Source: Clostridia bacterium (lineage in GTDB: Bacteria; Bacillota; DSM-16504; Desulfitibacterales; Desulfitibacteraceae). Taken from it: a stretch of DNA of 30,452 nt. The stretch is from contig JAGXSK010000242.1 in NCBI GenBank assembly GCA_018333845.1, positions 1 through 30,452 of the forward strand, given 5' to 3'. Below, piece after piece: positions 28,863 through 30,452 of the stretch. Position 1 is the stretch's first letter, and each line of letters starts with the position of its first letter. The notes beneath the pieces are model-generated. The model had not been told where the DNA came from and searched no databases. It saw nothing but the letters and a program-made list of their open reading frames with translations. The position numbers and the translations under genes were made by a program.

Positions 28863-30452
28863 CTCGGCAAGGCTAATCCATTTAATGCCTGGTAGAGTGA
28901 GAATTTACATAGGCAAGAGAAAAGAAAGACCTTCATTAATAGAAAGCAGATGTCGGCAGTTTCCCCCAATCTACTCTGCTAATTACAGTATGGAAACTGG
29001 TTCATTGCTGATATATTATCATTCACAAGTTCCAGTACGGCTAATTATTCAATGGTTATTAGAACAGTTTAATTCGTCTGCAGCTTCTGGGCAAAGTACT
29101 AATGAATTTAAAGGGTTTAGCCAGTTGGCCAGGTCGAATGTGGCCAAGAGTGGTGTGGCAGTTGCTGTGTATTTAATTGAGCGGTTTTTATTACCTGGCC
29201 AGTTAGGTACCACATCAGGTTTCTTGAGGCTTTTTCGCCCTGCTACCTTTGCATTGCTGTTTGCAGCCAGTGATATTATTAAGGAAGGTTTTTCCTACTT
29301 GTTTAATAAGAAAAAAGTTAACGCTGATACTTTGACAGCGGTGGCTTTGTTAGCTGCATCTTATAACGGCAAGTCCAGCTCTGCTTTGACCATCGTTCTT
29401 TTATCTAGAGCTGGGGAGCTGCTAACCAAGTATACTGCTCAAAGAACCAGAAACCATATTATTAACATGCTCAGGCTGGATGTGCCTTATGTCTGGTTGG
29501 TGGAGGAAAATGGAAGAGAGCGGAAGGTGCATATTGATTCTGTTAAATCAGGCCAAACTATTTCCGTGTTTTTAGGCGAGAAGATATCTGTTGACGGAAC
29601 TATTGTAAAGGGAGCAGGTTCAGTAGACGAATCCCCTATTACTGGAGAGTATCTTCCCAAAGAGGTTTATCAAGGAAGCTATGTCTATGCAGGCAGCATA
29701 TTGAAAAGCGGGCAGGTGCAGATTGCTGTAAAAAATGTAGGTGACGATACAGCTATAACCCGCATTATCAAGCTGATAGAGGAAGCGCAAAACAAGCAGG
29801 CCCCTATACAGTCCTATGCGGATAAAATGGCCCAGGCATTAGTTCCAGTATCCTTTATTATGGCAGGAATAGTACTGTTTCTTACTAAAGACTGGAACAG
29901 GGTTATGAATATGCTCTTTATTGATTATGCATGCGGTTTGAAATTATCTACTACAACTGCCATTTCTGCTGCCATTGGCAAAGCTGCTAAACAGGGGATT
30001 CTTATCAAGGGCGGGCAGTATCTGGAGAGCTTATCCAAGGTGGACACAGTAGTGTTCGATAAAACAGGAACAGTTACGGAAGGTGAACCCGTTATTAATA
30101 GAATCTACAGCTTTAACAACTATACTGAGGAGGATGTTCTTCGCTATGCTGCCTCTGCAGAAGAACATTCATCTCATCCTGTTGCCAGTGCCATTGTCAA
30201 TCGAGCTCAAGAATTAGGCCTATCTATTCCCGACCATGGTAAAGTTGTAACAGTAATAGGCCGAGGCATTATGGCCGAAGTAGATAAAGGGAACTTGCTG
30301 GTGGGCAGTGATGTATTTATGGAAGAGGAACAGATGGACATCACTGCTTTAAAGAGCCTTCAGGGATTAGATTTCAAGTCTGAAAAAAACAGTTTGATTT
30401 ATGTGGCCTACGAAGGAAAACTTATGGGAATTATCAGCATCTATGACCCAGT
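28855..30452 (+). CDS. P1B-type (heavy-metal) P-type ATPase, N-terminal 532 residues (cut by window end)
   Basis: The frame starts at TTG 28855, with GGAGGAGG 9 bases upstream and an 8-base overlap with the previous gene, and is open to the window edge. Residues 5-70 repeat the HxxPGRVR domain (LIHLMPGRVRIYIG). Several membrane spans follow, then the actuator motif ITGEY near residue 263, DYACGLKLSTTTAIS near 357, and the phosphorylation site DKTGT with Asp402, then SSHP of the nucleotide domain. The usual CPC-x6-TP of P1B pumps reads YAC-x6-TT here. This suggests the CtpC-like branch, some members of which move manganese. Substrate uncertain. Confidence 0.88.
   Translation, partial: MINSARLIHLMPGRVRIYIGKRKERPSLIESRCRQFPPIYSANYSMETGSLLIYYHSQVPVRLIIQWLLEQFNSSAASGQSTNEFKGFSQLARSNVAKSGVAVAVYLIERFLLPGQLGTTSGFLRLFRPATFALLFAASDIIKEGFSYLFNKKKVNADTLTAVALLAASYNGKSSSALTIVLLSRAGELLTKYTAQRTRNHIINMLRLDVPYVWLVEENGRERKVHIDSVKSGQTISVFLGEKISVDGTIVKGAGSVDESPITGEYLPKEVYQGSYVYAGSILKSGQVQIAVKNVGDDTAITRIIKLIEEAQNKQAPIQSYADKMAQALVPVSFIMAGIVLFLTKDWNRVMNMLFIDYACGLKLSTTTAISAAIGKAAKQGILIKGGQYLESLSKVDTVVFDKTGTVTEGEPVINRIYSFNNYTEEDVLRYAASAEEHSSHPVASAIVNRAQELGLSIPDHGKVVTVIGRGIMAEVDKGNLLVGSDVFMEEEQMDITALKSLQGLDFKSEKNSLIYVAYEGKLMGIISIYDP

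Overview
The window looks like a moderately AT-rich chromosome segment from a strictly anaerobic Clostridia-type Firmicute (Peptococcaceae-like is my guess). The grounds are strong Shine-Dalgarno sites with many TTG/GTG starts, Pyl-independent MttB-family methyltransferases, a tungsten-type aldehyde:ferredoxin oxidoreductase, several ferredoxin-like proteins, and no oxygenases. The species is inference.

Layout. 1-286: tail of an AMP-forming acyl-CoA synthetase. 290-1712: a toxin-antitoxin scrapyard with one intact Phd/RelE-type pair and three broken pieces. 1783-13254: two closely related mttB-like genes flanking an XRE-cupin regulator, a complete branched-chain-amino-acid-type (Liv) ABC transporter, a third more distant mttB-like gene and an AP-endonuclease-2-type TIM-barrel protein, closed by a clear terminator. 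13404-13550: a repeat element. 13613-20094: a tight operon for an LhpF/LhpE/ferredoxin/BFD/LhpB-like amino-acid dehydrogenase, a DapA-family lyase, an aldehyde ferredoxin oxidoreductase (AOR) and a MoaD/ThiS-like protein. 20100-20446: structured DNA and another antitoxin fragment. 20447-22796 (minus strand): an ActP-like symporter and a USP-DUF485 fusion. 23162-24846: two-subunit aconitase X (AcnX). 24983-27431: radical SAM protein plus GT4 glycosyltransferase. 27432-27991: non-coding, with a second copy of the repeat and a terminator-ended structured unit. 28010-30452: two small HxxPGRVR-domain proteins and a P1B-type ATPase cut by the window edge.

How it may work together. The central genes read as an anaerobic route for an N-methylated (hydroxy)proline such as hydroxyproline betaine. 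The Liv transporter would import it and MttB proteins would strip methyl groups to a corrinoid protein encoded elsewhere. The LhpBEF-like complex would oxidise the freed imino acid, the DapA-family enzyme would act like LhpC (pyrroline-4-hydroxy-2-carboxylate deaminase), and AOR with its MoaD would oxidise the semialdehyde to 2-oxoglutarate with ferredoxin as acceptor. AcnX, whose characterised bacterial members dehydrate cis-3-hydroxy-L-proline, fits the theme. The families are seen in the sequence. The substrate and the joined pathway are inference. A dyad close to TTTCTAAnnAGAAA upstream of the mttB genes and of the regulator is a candidate operator.
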